The notes beneath the pieces are model-generated. The model had not been told where the DNA came from. It did not search any database and saw only the letters and a program-made list of their open reading frames with translations. Positions 5,687-13,436 of a stretch of DNA of 19,084 nt are shown here, one piece after another. The first letter of the stretch is position 1; each line of letters opens with the position of its first letter. The DNA is from Desulfobacteraceae bacterium (GTDB lineage Bacteria; Desulfobacterota; DSM-4660; Desulfatiglandales; B25-G16): contig JAUWZC010000017.1 of assembly GCA_030615565.1 (NCBI GenBank), positions 1-19,084 on the forward strand. The letters run 5' to 3'. A program made the translations under genes and the position numbers.

Positions 5687-7615
5687 ATGGGTAAACAACC
5701 AGACGAAACAATAAAAGAAGAAAAGAATGTCAAGGAAAAAGAAATTAAAGAAATTGAAGTAGAGACAGAAGAGCCAACTGAGGAAAATCTTGATCATCTT
5801 GATAATGACAGTAAGAAAAAAGAAGATTCAACTGAAATTAATATAGAAGAGATGTATGAACAGAGCCTGAGGCAAATTCAGGAAGGAGAGCTGATTACTG
5901 GAGAGATTATCAAGATAGATGAGGACTATGTGTTAGTAGACATCGGTTATAAATCAGAAGGTGTAATCCCTGTTAGGGAGTTTAAGGATTCAGATGGAAA
6001 AGTAACAGCCAAAGCAGGAGATAAGGTTGATGTTGTGTTGGAAAGAAAGGAGAATGATGAGGGGCTTGTAATCCTCTCTATGGAAAGGGCAAAAAAAATA
6101 AAAGTATGGGATCAGGTTAAGGATATTCACAACAACGATGGTACCATTCAGGGAAAAGTAATCTATAGGGTTAAGGGGGGCCTTTCAGTAGATGTAGGTC
6201 TTCCTGCCTTTTTGCCTGGCTCCCAGATTGATCTTCAGCCTATCAGGGATCTTGATTCCCTAGTGGGCAAGGTAATGGAGCTAAAAATTTTGAAGTATAA
6301 CAAAAGGCGAAACAATATAATTGTTTCCCGAAGGGCCATTCTTGAGGCCGAAAGAATAAAACATAAGGCTAAAACCCTTTCTTCCATAAAGGTAGGATCA
6401 GTATTAAAAGGTAAAGTTAAAAATATTACTGACTATGGCCTATTTGTAGATCTTGGTGGTATAGATGGGCTTCTTCACATAACAGATATGTCTTGGGGCA
6501 GGGTTTCCCACCCTTCTTCAATGTATCAGAGAGGAGATGAGATAACGGTTAAGGTTATTAATTTTGATAGGGAAAAGGAAAGGGTTTCCCTGGGAATCAA
6601 ACAACTCAAACCCGATCCTTGGATCGATGCACCTAAAAAATTCGCCGTTGGCGAAAAAGCCACAGGGCAGGTAGTAAACCTTACAGATTATGGTGCATTT
6701 ATAGAGATAGAAGAGGGTGTAGAAGGATTGATTCATATCTCAGAAATGTCATGGACAAAAAAAGTAAAACATCCCTCCCAGATAGTAAGTATTGGGGATA
6801 TGATTGAGACAGTAGTGCTTAATCTGGATACTGAAAACAAAAAGGTCTCATTGGGGATTAAACAGATAAAACCAAATCCTTGGAATGTAATCGAAGAGAA
6901 ATATCCAGTGGGTACAATTATTGAAGGCCGGATAAAAAATATTACCGATTTTGGATTATTTATAGGCATAGATGAGGAAATTGATGGACTTGTTCACATT
7001 TCTGATATCTCCTGGACAAAAAAGATTAAGCATCCTTCTGAACTGTATAAGAAAGGGGATGAAGTTCAGGCCAAGGTCCTGTCTATTGATAAAGATAGTG
7101 AACGTTTCTCATTAGGCATAAAGCAATTAACCAAAGACCCCTGGGAGGAGATACCTGAAAAATACAAGGCTGGAACTAAGGTTACAGGAAAAGTAACTAA
7201 TATAACCGATTTTGGTATATTTGTTGAGCTAGAAGAAGGCATAGAGGGTCTGATTCATTCCTCAGAGATAAGTAAAGGTAAATCCAAGACATCTCTTGGA
7301 AAGTTCCAGATCGATGATGTTATTCAAACCTTAGTAGTAAATGTTTCCCAAGAGGATAAGAAGATTGCTCTCTCCTTAAAAAAACTCCAAGAAAAGGAGC
7401 ACAGAGAAATATATAATAATTATAAGGATAGCATGGAAGAAGAGGTCACTTCCAATTTTGGGATGCTTATCAAAGAGAAGATAGATGCAAATCCTGACCT
7501 AAATTTTCAGAAAGGGGAAGATAATTCAGAGAGTCAAGACACACAGACAACCAATTCAGCTAATACACAAGGAGAGGAAAAAGGATCTACAGAAGATAAT
7601 AAGCCCTCCAAATAA
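5687..7615 (+). CDS. rpsA: 30S ribosomal protein S1
   Basis: This 642-residue protein has six S1 RNA-binding repeats at roughly 67-134, 150-217, 235-304, 322-391, 409-478 and 496-566. The last four are the most alike (NITDYGLFVDL, NLTDYGAFIEI, NITDFGLFIGI, NITDFGIFVEL). S1 helps the 30S subunit bind and unfold mRNA. It is longer than the usual bacterial S1 of about 550-570 residues. The extra length is a charged, Lys/Glu-rich N-terminal extension of about 60 residues and an acidic, low-complexity C-terminal tail after 570; both look disordered. It has its own promoter and is followed 29 bases later by sppA. Several upstream genes lack good Shine-Dalgarno sites, where S1 would matter most (inference). 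Confidence 0.96.
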   Translation: MGKQPDETIKEEKNVKEKEIKEIEVETEEPTEENLDHLDNDSKKKEDSTEINIEEMYEQSLRQIQEGELITGEIIKIDEDYVLVDIGYKSEGVIPVREFKDSDGKVTAKAGDKVDVVLERKENDEGLVILSMERAKKIKVWDQVKDIHNNDGTIQGKVIYRVKGGLSVDVGLPAFLPGSQIDLQPIRDLDSLVGKVMELKILKYNKRRNNIIVSRRAILEAERIKHKAKTLSSIKVGSVLKGKVKNITDYGLFVDLGGIDGLLHITDMSWGRVSHPSSMYQRGDEITVKVINFDREKERVSLGIKQLKPDPWIDAPKKFAVGEKATGQVVNLTDYGAFIEIEEGVEGLIHISEMSWTKKVKHPSQIVSIGDMIETVVLNLDTENKKVSLGIKQIKPNPWNVIEEKYPVGTIIEGRIKNITDFGLFIGIDEEIDGLVHISDISWTKKIKHPSELYKKGDEVQAKVLSIDKDSERFSLGIKQLTKDPWEEIPEKYKAGTKVTGKVTNITDFGIFVELEEGIEGLIHSSEISKGKSKTSLGKFQIDDVIQTLVVNVSQEDKKIALSLKKLQEKEHREIYNNYKDSMEEEVTSNFGMLIKEKIDANPDLNFQKGEDNSESQDTQTTNSANTQGEEKGSTEDNKPSK

Positions 7616-7644
7616 TTATTCCCCTTAAAGGTTTAAAAAATTTT

Positions 7645-8553
7645 ATGCCTAAAAAGAATCATCCAATCAGATTAGTACTTCTTATCCTGGGAATAGCCAT
7701 TCTTTTTTTTGGCACAGTAATGGCTGTTTTTCTTTCTTTCTCTCATCTAACACCCACTCTTGGATTTGGCAATAAAATAGGAGTGATCCCTATTCAAGGT
7801 GTAATAAAGGATCCAGATGCAATTACAGAGCAATTGATAGCTTTTAGAAATGATAGGCAAATTAAGGCCATAATTCTAAAGATAAATTCGCCTGGCGGTG
7901 GAGTAGGCCCATCGCAAGAGATATATAGTGAGACAATACGAACTACACACACGAAAATAGTGGTTGCTCATCTCGGATCTTTAGCTGCATCTGGTGCTTA
8001 CTATGTTGCATCGGCGGCTGATAAAATAATTGCCAATCCTGGAACCCTTACTGGCAGTATCGGGGTGCTTATGGAGTTCATCAGGATTGAAGAGCTTCTC
8101 AATAAGATCGGTGTTGAAATGCAGGTGATCAAGAGTGGTGAGTTCAAGGATATAGGTTCGCCAAACCGAAAGATGACTGACAGAGAAAGAAAGATGCTCA
8201 TGAACCTTATAGAAGATATCCGTAACCAATTTGTAACTGCTGTGTCTAAAGGAAGAAATATGCCCAAAGAAAAGGTTCTTGAGATAGCTGATGGCAGAAT
8301 CTTTTCAGGCAGACAGGCAAAAATATTAGGCTTAGTGGATTCTCTTGGCAATTTCCAGGATGCTGTTAATATGGCTAAGAGGATGGCTCATATCAAGGGA
8401 GAGGCAAAGTTGGTCTATCCTAAAAAGAAGAGAAAATCTCTTTTGTGGAATTTACTATTTAGGGATATGATTGATTATATGATCGACAGAATCGATCGGC
8501 GTTGTGGAATATTTGAGTACAGGTGGAATGGAGAATTTAGTGTATCCGATTAG
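7645..8553 (+). CDS. sppA: Signal peptide peptidase SppA, short form
   Basis: This 302-residue S49-family serine protease degrades cleaved signal peptides at the inner membrane. An N-terminal anchor (about residues 9-33) precedes the protease domain. It shows INSPGGGVGPSQEI, SLAASGAYYVASAAD with nucleophile S116, TGSIGV, and IKSGEFKDIGS with K163 as the likely general base. It is half the length of the double-domain E. coli protein and matches the single-domain form, which works as an oligomer. An AAAGG (7627-7631) lies before ATG 7645. It follows rpsA closely and probably shares its transcript. Its TAG stop overlaps the stop of the convergent gene by 4 bases. Confidence 0.92.
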   Translation: MPKKNHPIRLVLLILGIAILFFGTVMAVFLSFSHLTPTLGFGNKIGVIPIQGVIKDPDAITEQLIAFRNDRQIKAIILKINSPGGGVGPSQEIYSETIRTTHTKIVVAHLGSLAASGAYYVASAADKIIANPGTLTGSIGVLMEFIRIEELLNKIGVEMQVIKSGEFKDIGSPNRKMTDRERKMLMNLIEDIRNQFVTAVSKGRNMPKEKVLEIADGRIFSGRQAKILGLVDSLGNFQDAVNMAKRMAHIKGEAKLVYPKKKRKSLLWNLLFRDMIDYMIDRIDRRCGIFEYRWNGEFSVSD

Positions 8554-9137
8554 ATAAAATTAATCTCTCCTTTCCCTTCCCTAATCACTTCCGGATTATC
8601 ATCTATTAAGGAGACCACAGTGGAAGGTTCATGTGAGACAACTCCCCCGTCAATGACCATTTCAACTAAAGAAGAATAGGCATCATGAATCACTGAAGGC
8701 TCCTCAAGGTTTACACTAGTGCTAATAATAGGACGGCCTAAACTTTTTACTATAGCCAGACAGATTTTGTTGTCTGGTACCCTTATGCCTATAGTTCTTC
8801 TTTTTGTGAGCATTAGCTTGGGTACCAGCCTGGTTCCCTCTAATATAAAGGTATAAGGTCCAGGGAGCGACCTTTTCATAATTCTGTAGGCATGGTTTGA
8901 AACCTGGGCATAAAGGCTTATATCCTTTAAATTAGCACAGACAAATGAAAATGGTTTTGTCAGAGGCCTTCTTTTAAGCTGGTATATGCGTTTAATAGAT
9001 TTTTTGTTAAAAAGATCACACCCAATACCGTAAAAGGTGTCTGTTGGATAGACTATAAGGCCTCCTTGATCCAATACCTGAACAATCTTGCTTATAAGCC
9101 TTTTTTGAGGATTATCCTGATTGATAGATAATAGCAT
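8550..9137 (-). CDS. YciO/YrdC/Sua5-family protein
   Basis: This 195-residue protein belongs to the YrdC-like double-stranded-RNA-binding fold family. The motifs are LIVYPTDTFYGIGCD, the basic stretch YQLKRRPLTKP, ISLYAQVSNHAYRIM, PGPYTFILEGT, RRTIGIRVPD, PIISTSVN, and STVVSL...EVIREGKGEI. TsaC/Sua5 members make threonylcarbamoyl-AMP for tRNA t6A. The wording here (SFVCANLKDISLYAQV, LMLTKRRTIGIRVP) is closer to the YciO branch, whose role is less clear, so I leave the symbol blank. The start is set at 9137 because GGAGG lies 6 bases upstream of that ATG; a longer frame from 9161 has no such site. Its 3' end overlaps sppA tail-to-tail by 4 bases. Confidence 0.85.
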   Translation of the reverse strand: MLLSINQDNPQKRLISKIVQVLDQGGLIVYPTDTFYGIGCDLFNKKSIKRIYQLKRRPLTKPFSFVCANLKDISLYAQVSNHAYRIMKRSLPGPYTFILEGTRLVPKLMLTKRRTIGIRVPDNKICLAIVKSLGRPIISTSVNLEEPSVIHDAYSSLVEMVIDGGVVSHEPSTVVSLIDDNPEVIREGKGEINFI

Positions 9138-9260
9138 AGTTTTCCTCCATATTATATTCAATATTATATTTAATCTTCCCAGGCACTTTTGTCCAGATTG
9201 TAATTGTATTAGTTTCTGCTAAATTAGGTCTTAAATAGAATTTTAAACTATTAATAAAGC

Positions 9261-10019
9261 ATGATTCTAATATTTATTTTTATCCTTGGCGCTATATTAG
9301 GAAGTTTCTTAAATGTTTGTATCTATAGATTACCAAAAAGGGAATCAATTTTATCTCCTCCCTCTCATTGCACCCACTGTGGTGAGCCCATAAAATTCTA
9401 CGATAATATCCCTATTGTAAGTTATATCCTTCTGGGAGGAAAATGCAGGCACTGCAAAAAGCATATCTCTTTTCGCTATCTAGTAGTGGAGGGATTATCT
9501 GGTTTACTCTGCTTGGCCCTCTTTATAAAGTATGGCCCGACAATACAGTTTTTACTCTTTTTATCATTTGCTGCTTCTTTACTTATCATAACATTTATTG
9601 ATATCGATTATCAATTTATACCAGATATTATATCTATTCCGGGGATCTTCTTTGGGATAGGAGCCTCTTTCCTTATCCCACTGATTTCGTGGCTTGAGTC
9701 CCTTTTTGGAATTTTGATTGGAGGTAGTTTTTTATTCATAGTGGCTATAGGATATAAATGGATAACTGGCCGGGAGGGCATGGGGGGTGGTGATATTAAA
9801 CTACTTGCAATGGTAGGTGCATGGCTCGGATGGAAGGCGATACCTTTTATACTCCTTTCAAGTAGTTTGATTGGTGCCCTGATTGGTGGTGGCAGTTTAT
9901 TAATAAACAAAAAAGGACTGAGGTATAAGATACCCTTTGGGCCCTTTCTCTCTCTTGCTTCTATTATCTATATCTTTTTTGGCCCGGAATTAATAAACTG
10001 GTATATTACATTGTGTTAG
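9261..10019 (+). CDS. pilD: Type IV prepilin peptidase / N-methyltransferase
   Basis: This 252-residue inner-membrane protein cleaves prepilin leaders after Gly and methylates the new N-terminus. It starts with ILGAILGSFLNVCIYRLP, then has two zinc-type pairs (C37/C40, CTHC; C62/C65, CRHC) of the methyltransferase part. Next come the peptidase aspartates in TFIDIDYQFIPD (D114, D116, D122) and GMGGGDIKLL (D178). About seven more membrane segments follow. All family key residues are present. It lies upstream of the kinase, regulator and minor pilins and is the likely processing enzyme for the four pilin-like proteins here. There is no clear ribosome site. The name gspO would fit equally by sequence. 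Confidence 0.93.
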   Translation: MILIFIFILGAILGSFLNVCIYRLPKRESILSPPSHCTHCGEPIKFYDNIPIVSYILLGGKCRHCKKHISFRYLVVEGLSGLLCLALFIKYGPTIQFLLFLSFAASLLIITFIDIDYQFIPDIISIPGIFFGIGASFLIPLISWLESLFGILIGGSFLFIVAIGYKWITGREGMGGGDIKLLAMVGAWLGWKAIPFILLSSSLIGALIGGGSLLINKKGLRYKIPFGPFLSLASIIYIFFGPELINWYITLC

Positions 10020-10027
10020 GCACTTTT

Positions 10028-10073
10028 ACCCGCCAGACCCGCCTGCCGGATGGCGGGCAGGCTTACGGCGGGT
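10028..10073. repeat. REP-like palindrome, copy A (prepilin peptidase-kinase gap)
   Basis: Outer arms ACCCGCC (10028-10034) and GGCGGGT (10067-10073) enclose an inner palindrome with arms GCCTGCC (10041-10047) and GGCAGGC (10056-10062). Twenty-six bases (10034-10059) recur identically at 13900-13925. It is GC-rich in AT-rich DNA and forms a two-tier stem in the gap between the prepilin peptidase and kinase genes. Confidence 0.75.
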
Positions 10074-10092
10074 TAAACTTTAAACTTTTATA

Positions 10093-11259
10093 ATGAAACT
10101 ATCTGCATATAGTTTAAAGACAGGAATCTTTGCAATCCTGGTGATCATCCTTCTTTTGGCAATGATATTATTAGATATTGTTATGATAAGCCTTTATGAT
10201 GTCCCGTTCGACCATCCTTATCAAAAGATTGTTCTCTTTTATATCCTATTAAATACTCTATTTCTGGCATTATTTGGCTTTTATCTTATTTACAGGAGCA
10301 TAATAAGACCAATCAACCGCCTTGTTAAAAGGGCCGAGGAATTTAAAGAGGGAGAGACTTTTTTCCTTACCTCCGATACAGAACAGAATGAATTTGGTAA
10401 ATTGTCAAGGTCTCTCAACGTGATGCTGAGACGTCTTGAAGACAACAAGGCGGAGCTAAAGACGAGCATAAGCTCTCTGGAAAAAGCCAATCTTGAGTTA
10501 AGACAAGCCCAGGAAGAGATAATAAGATCCGAGAAATTAGCCTCAGTTGGGAGATTAGCCTCAGGCGTTGCCCATGAAATTGGAAATCCGATAGGGATTG
10601 TCCTTGGTTATTTAGACCTTCTCAAAGGAAGCGACCTAAAGAATAAAGAAAGAAGAGACTTTATTAATCGCATTGAGAAGGAGATAGACAGGATAAATAG
10701 GACTATTAGAAATCTTCTTGACTTTTCCAGGCCATCAAAAGGAGAGGTGAGAGCAGTATCTGTTCATCAGATTATTGGTGATATGATAGATATGCTCAAA
10801 CCTCAACCGATGATGTCTGACAATGAAATCCTTTTAGATAAAGGGGCAAAAAATGATAAAGTCCTGGCTGATCCGGACAAACTGAAGCAGGTGTTCCTAA
10901 ATCTATCAATGAATGCATTAGATGCGATGGAGGCAAATCAGACAAAGAAGGGACCACAAAAAAATATGTTAACAATAAAAACCAGTATGGAGCCTGAGGC
11001 TCAATCAGGCAGAAGGGTAAATGGCAGCAGAGTACAAATAGAGTTTATCGATAATGGGCCAGGAATCCCCGCCGAAGACCTTAATAGGATCTTTGATCCA
11101 TTTTATACAACAAAAGAACCGGGAAAGGGAACAGGGTTGGGACTTTCGGTTAGTTTGAGAATTGTTGAAGATATGGGGGGAGATATAAAGGTAGAAAGTG
11201 AAAGGGGAGAGGGTACAACAATTATTGTTATCCTTCCTCTTTATGAAAATAGTCATTAG
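10093..11259 (+). CDS. Sensor histidine kinase (HAMP, HisKA, HATPase)
   Basis: This 388-residue membrane kinase has two N-terminal membrane helices (about 10-35 and 46-68) with a very short outside loop, then a HAMP domain (about 69-121). A coiled stretch leads to the H-box SGVAHEIGNP with H161 as the phosphorylation site. The ATPase boxes follow: SMNALDAM (N274), DNGPGIP, and FDPFYTTK...GKGTGLGLS. It should phosphorylate the NtrC-family regulator encoded next. The class resembles ZraS/AtoS/NtrB kinases. The pilus context suggests a PilS-like job, but the classical PilS has six membrane helices, so I give no symbol. The last codons lie in a heptamer repeat. No ribosome site is visible. Confidence 0.9.
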   Translation: MKLSAYSLKTGIFAILVIILLLAMILLDIVMISLYDVPFDHPYQKIVLFYILLNTLFLALFGFYLIYRSIIRPINRLVKRAEEFKEGETFFLTSDTEQNEFGKLSRSLNVMLRRLEDNKAELKTSISSLEKANLELRQAQEEIIRSEKLASVGRLASGVAHEIGNPIGIVLGYLDLLKGSDLKNKERRDFINRIEKEIDRINRTIRNLLDFSRPSKGEVRAVSVHQIIGDMIDMLKPQPMMSDNEILLDKGAKNDKVLADPDKLKQVFLNLSMNALDAMEANQTKKGPQKNMLTIKTSMEPEAQSGRRVNGSRVQIEFIDNGPGIPAEDLNRIFDPFYTTKEPGKGTGLGLSVSLRIVEDMGGDIKVESERGEGTTIIVILPLYENSH

Positions 11260-11277
11260 TCGTTAGTCATTTGTCAC
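11250..11277 (+). repeat. Four degenerate tandem heptamers
   Basis: TAGTCAT, TAGTCGT, TAGTCAT and TTGTCAC follow one another without gaps. They contain the last sense codons and the TAG stop of the kinase gene, so the array reaches into the coding end. Confidence 0.6.
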
Positions 11278-11358
11278 TTATATTCTTAAGAATTTAACCT
11301 TGTTACGAGCTGTGGGTTGGGAGTTGGAGAAGTAGGAAGGAACCAGTAAATAGTATTA

Positions 11359-11400
11359 AACTTTAGGCACTTTAGCTCACTTTTAACTTTAGGCACTTTA
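11359..11400 (+). repeat. 16-bp direct repeat before the response regulator
   Basis: AACTTTAGGCACTTTA occurs at 11359-11374 and again at 11385-11400, 26 bases apart, directly before the regulator start at 11406. The shorter core AGGCACTTT also appears near 9180, 10019 and 13441. Confidence 0.65.
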
Positions 11401-11405
11401 TTGTT

Positions 11406-12779
11406 ATGACAAAAAAACGAATCCTCATCATCGAAGATGAAGCTAATATGCGGCATATGCTTGAGGTACTATTAGGGAAATCTGGCTATGAGGTCAAAAC
11501 AGCAACAGATGGCCAAGAAGGTCTGGATGCGATAGAAAGGGAGCGATTTCATTTTATCCTCTGCGATATAAAGATGCCACTAATGGATGGCATGGTGTTT
11601 CTAAAATCGGCAAAGGAAAAGCTAATTGATACTACCGTTATAATGATGTCTGCCTATGGAACAGTAGATACAGCGATTGAGGCTATGAAATTGGGGGCCT
11701 ATGACTATATTAACAAACCATTCAAAACAGATGAGGTCCTTTTAACATTGAAAAAGGCAGAAGAGAGGGAGAGGTTAAAAAGTGAAAACCTGAGATTAAA
11801 GGATCAGATTCAAAGGATCGAAAAAAGCTATAACTTCAGTAATATAATAGCTAAAAGCAAGGAAATGCAGTCAGTATTTGATCTGATAAAAAAAGTAGCA
11901 GATTACAAGACCACTGTCCTCATCACTGGTGAGAGTGGCACTGGAAAGGAGTTGATTGCAAGGGCTATCCATTTTAATGGATCAAGGCATAACAACGCCC
12001 TTGTATCTATCAACTGTGGTGGAATTCCAGAAACATTGCTTGAAAGTGAACTATTTGGTTACAAAAAGGGTGCCTTTACCGATGCATGGCGCGATAAAAC
12101 AGGTCGTTTTGAAGAGGCACATAATGGCACAATATTTTTGGATGAGATTGGTGAACTTCCACTCTCCCTCCAGGTTAAGCTCCTGAGAGTTTTACAGGAA
12201 GAAGAGATCACCCCTCTTGGCTCTACTGGCATCAAAAAAGTAGATGTCAGGGTTATTGCAGCTACAGCCAAGGATTTGGCTGAGGAGATAAAAAAGGGAC
12301 AATTCAGGGAGGATCTTTACTACCGAATTAATGTTGTAAATATATTCCTGCCACCTCTAAGAGAAAGGGTAGAGGATATACCGCTGCTAACAGAAAACTT
12401 TGTCAGTCTTTTTAACACGAAGCTAAATAAGAATATTACAGGGATTTCTTCAAAGGTAATGGAACAATTTATGACATACCCATGGCCAGGCAACGTACGG
12501 GAGTTAGAAAATGTCATAGAGAGGGCTATTCTGCTCGCCTCAGGCAATACCTTAGAGATTTCTGATCTTCCCCCCATATTAAAGCCAGACCTAAGCCCAA
12601 CTTCTGCGCTCACACCAGAAGGTATATCATCCATTAAAGAGGCCTCCCGTATTGTTGAAAAAAGTCTTATTGAGCGGGCACTAAGCAAGACTGGTGGAAA
12701 TAGGACAAAGGCTGCCAAAATACTTGAGATCAGCCGTCCCATACTCATATCTAAGATTAAAGAATATCAATTGGACTAA
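11406..12779 (+). CDS. NtrC-family sigma54-dependent response regulator
   Basis: This 457-residue protein has three domains. The receiver (about 4-115) carries the phospho-acceptor D54 in LCDIKMP. The AAA+ sigma54 activator (about 145-380) has Walker A GESGTGKE (175-182) and Walker B FLDEIGEL (D246, E247). A Fis-type helix-turn-helix closes the protein (about 420-455, GGNRTKAAKILEISR). The sigma54-contacting loop reads GAFTDA (222-227) instead of the canonical GAFTGA, a variant I believe also occurs in other members. It lies 146 bases after the kinase, its likely partner. A sigma54 promoter lies before the minor-pilin operon, so a PilR-like role is probable, though not shown. No ribosome site is visible before the ATG. 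Confidence 0.94.
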   Translation: MTKKRILIIEDEANMRHMLEVLLGKSGYEVKTATDGQEGLDAIERERFHFILCDIKMPLMDGMVFLKSAKEKLIDTTVIMMSAYGTVDTAIEAMKLGAYDYINKPFKTDEVLLTLKKAEERERLKSENLRLKDQIQRIEKSYNFSNIIAKSKEMQSVFDLIKKVADYKTTVLITGESGTGKELIARAIHFNGSRHNNALVSINCGGIPETLLESELFGYKKGAFTDAWRDKTGRFEEAHNGTIFLDEIGELPLSLQVKLLRVLQEEEITPLGSTGIKKVDVRVIAATAKDLAEEIKKGQFREDLYYRINVVNIFLPPLRERVEDIPLLTENFVSLFNTKLNKNITGISSKVMEQFMTYPWPGNVRELENVIERAILLASGNTLEISDLPPILKPDLSPTSALTPEGISSIKEASRIVEKSLIERALSKTGGNRTKAAKILEISRPILISKIKEYQLD

Positions 12780-12787
12780 ATCTTAAC

Positions 12788-12838
12788 TTGTGTTTTGTAA
12801 GCAAAAAGATTACAATGAAATTAATAATTTGTTGGAGG
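12788..12838 (+). promoter_or_regulatory. Predicted promoter, operator and ribosome site of the second vapB
   Basis: TTGTGT (12788-12793) and TACAAT (12811-12816) are spaced by 17 bases. An inverted repeat TTGTAA (12795-12800) / TTACAA (12810-12815), 9 bases apart, overlaps the -10 element and is the likely antitoxin operator. GGAGG (12834-12838) precedes ATG 12846. Confidence 0.5.
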
Positions 12839-12845
12839 TATAGAA

Positions 12846-13094
12846 ATGCAATTAACTATAAGGATCCCGGACGAATATTCATTAAGCATTGAGAAGCTAA
12901 CAGAGAAAATGGGCCTGAAAAAATCAGATATAGCACGTTTAGCCCTTAAACAATTCCTGGATGAAAATAGTAGTGAGGACAAAGAGAAGCCTTTTGATAA
13001 AATTAAGCACCTTTTAGGTACTGCTGAAAGCAAAATCGATGATTTGGGGCAAAGACATCGAGATTACCTTATCCAGAAAATTAAAAAGAATTAG
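12846..13094 (+). CDS. VapB-like ribbon-helix-helix antitoxin, separated from its toxin gene
   Basis: This 82-residue protein starts QLTIRIPDEYSLSIEKLTEK and continues GLKKSDIARLALKQFLDE, the CopG/VapB ribbon-helix-helix pattern. A charged C-terminal part, likely to bind the toxin, follows. It would repress its own promoter and block the PIN toxin encoded at 13437. The stop codon TAG is created by the first base of an inserted element: without the insertion the codon would be TAA, and the toxin ATG would follow two bases later. The protein itself therefore appears unchanged by the insertion. Confidence 0.75.
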   Translation: MQLTIRIPDEYSLSIEKLTEKMGLKKSDIARLALKQFLDENSSEDKEKPFDKIKHLLGTAESKIDDLGQRHRDYLIQKIKKN

Positions 13095-13112
13095 TAACTA
13101 CTCAGGTTGTCA

Positions 13113-13154
13113 GGTTCACGCCTGCCCGCCGGACGGCAGGCGGGGTTCAAGGTT
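13113..13154 (+). repeat. REP-like palindrome copy B, left arm of a 42-bp inverted repeat
   Basis: It contains the palindrome CGCCTGCC (13119-13126) / GGCAGGCG (13135-13142), flanked by GGTTCAC and GGTTCAAGGTT. It is the exact reverse complement of 13358-13399. Confidence 0.8.
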
Positions 13155-13164
13155 CACGGTTGGC

Positions 13165-13349
13165 TCATTTTTTTTCATATTCCTTGAGGTAATTGATGAA
13201 TACACGAACTGCATCACGTGTACTCCTAACTTTTTCATAAAGATTTTTGAATTCGTTGGACGATATGTATTCTTAAGGGGTTATTAGGTTCAAGGTTTCC
13301 CGATGAAATCTAGATGGTTTGCCTTATCTTCATACTTGTCTATGTTCAT
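13165..13349 (-). pseudogene. Broken small ORF inside the element, possibly four-helix-bundle type
   Basis: On the minus strand an ATG at 13349 reads MNIDKYEDKANHLDFIGKP and then stops. In another frame a 35-codon stretch (13272 down to the stop at 13165) reads EYISSNEFKNLYEKVRSTRD followed by AVRVFINYLKEYEKK, with an in-frame stop directly upstream. The second piece resembles the C-terminal helix of small four-helix-bundle proteins (the S23/IVP-like family). The likeness is weak and made by eye. It may be the relic of a cargo gene of the element. Confidence 0.3.
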
Positions 13350-13357
13350 CGTTTTCT

Positions 13358-13399
13358 AACCTTGAACCCCGCCTGCCGTCCGGCGGGCAGGCGTGAACC
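13358..13399 (-). repeat. REP-like palindrome copy C, right arm of the 42-bp inverted repeat
   Basis: It contains CGCCTGCC (13370-13377) / GGCAGGCG (13386-13393) and is the exact reverse complement of 13113-13154. Confidence 0.8.
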
Positions 13400-13436
13400 C
13401 TGGAACTTTGAACCTGAATAGTAACAAGAATTAATA

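Larger units (their letters stand above)
13094..13425. mobile_element. 332-bp MITE-like element with 8-bp target duplication inside vapBC
   Basis: The element is bounded by an exact 8-bp direct repeat, AAGAATTA (13086-13093 and 13426-13433). Its ends are inverted: 13094-13108 and 13411-13425 match at 13 of 15 positions. Inside these lies a perfect 42-bp inverted repeat (13113-13154 and 13358-13399), each arm carrying a GC-rich REP-like palindrome. No transposase is present; the interior shows only two broken ORF pieces on the minus strand. This is the structure expected of a non-autonomous transposed element. Removing it restores an ordinary vapBC junction. I do not recognise the family. Confidence 0.75.

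Noticed and set aside
7709..7725. Sigma54-like TGGCAC...GC match inside sppA
   Set aside because: It lies in the coding sequence of the membrane anchor, with no gene start suitably downstream; a chance match.
9138..9161. Longer YciO/YrdC-family protein starting at 9161
   Set aside because: The ATG at 9137 has a GGAGG six bases upstream, and the extra residues would be encoded by that ribosome site itself.
10089..10094. TATAAT as a -10 box for the kinase gene
   Set aside because: It overlaps the ATG at 10093, leaving no room for a leader; most likely coincidence in AT-rich sequence.
13039..13287. 82-codon plus-strand ORF running from vapB into the element
   Set aside because: It overlaps the antitoxin gene in another frame and reads through the REP-like repeat; not a credible gene.
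13094..13425. CRISPR array
   Set aside because: The repeats are two inverted copies, not regularly spaced direct repeats, and no cas gene is present.
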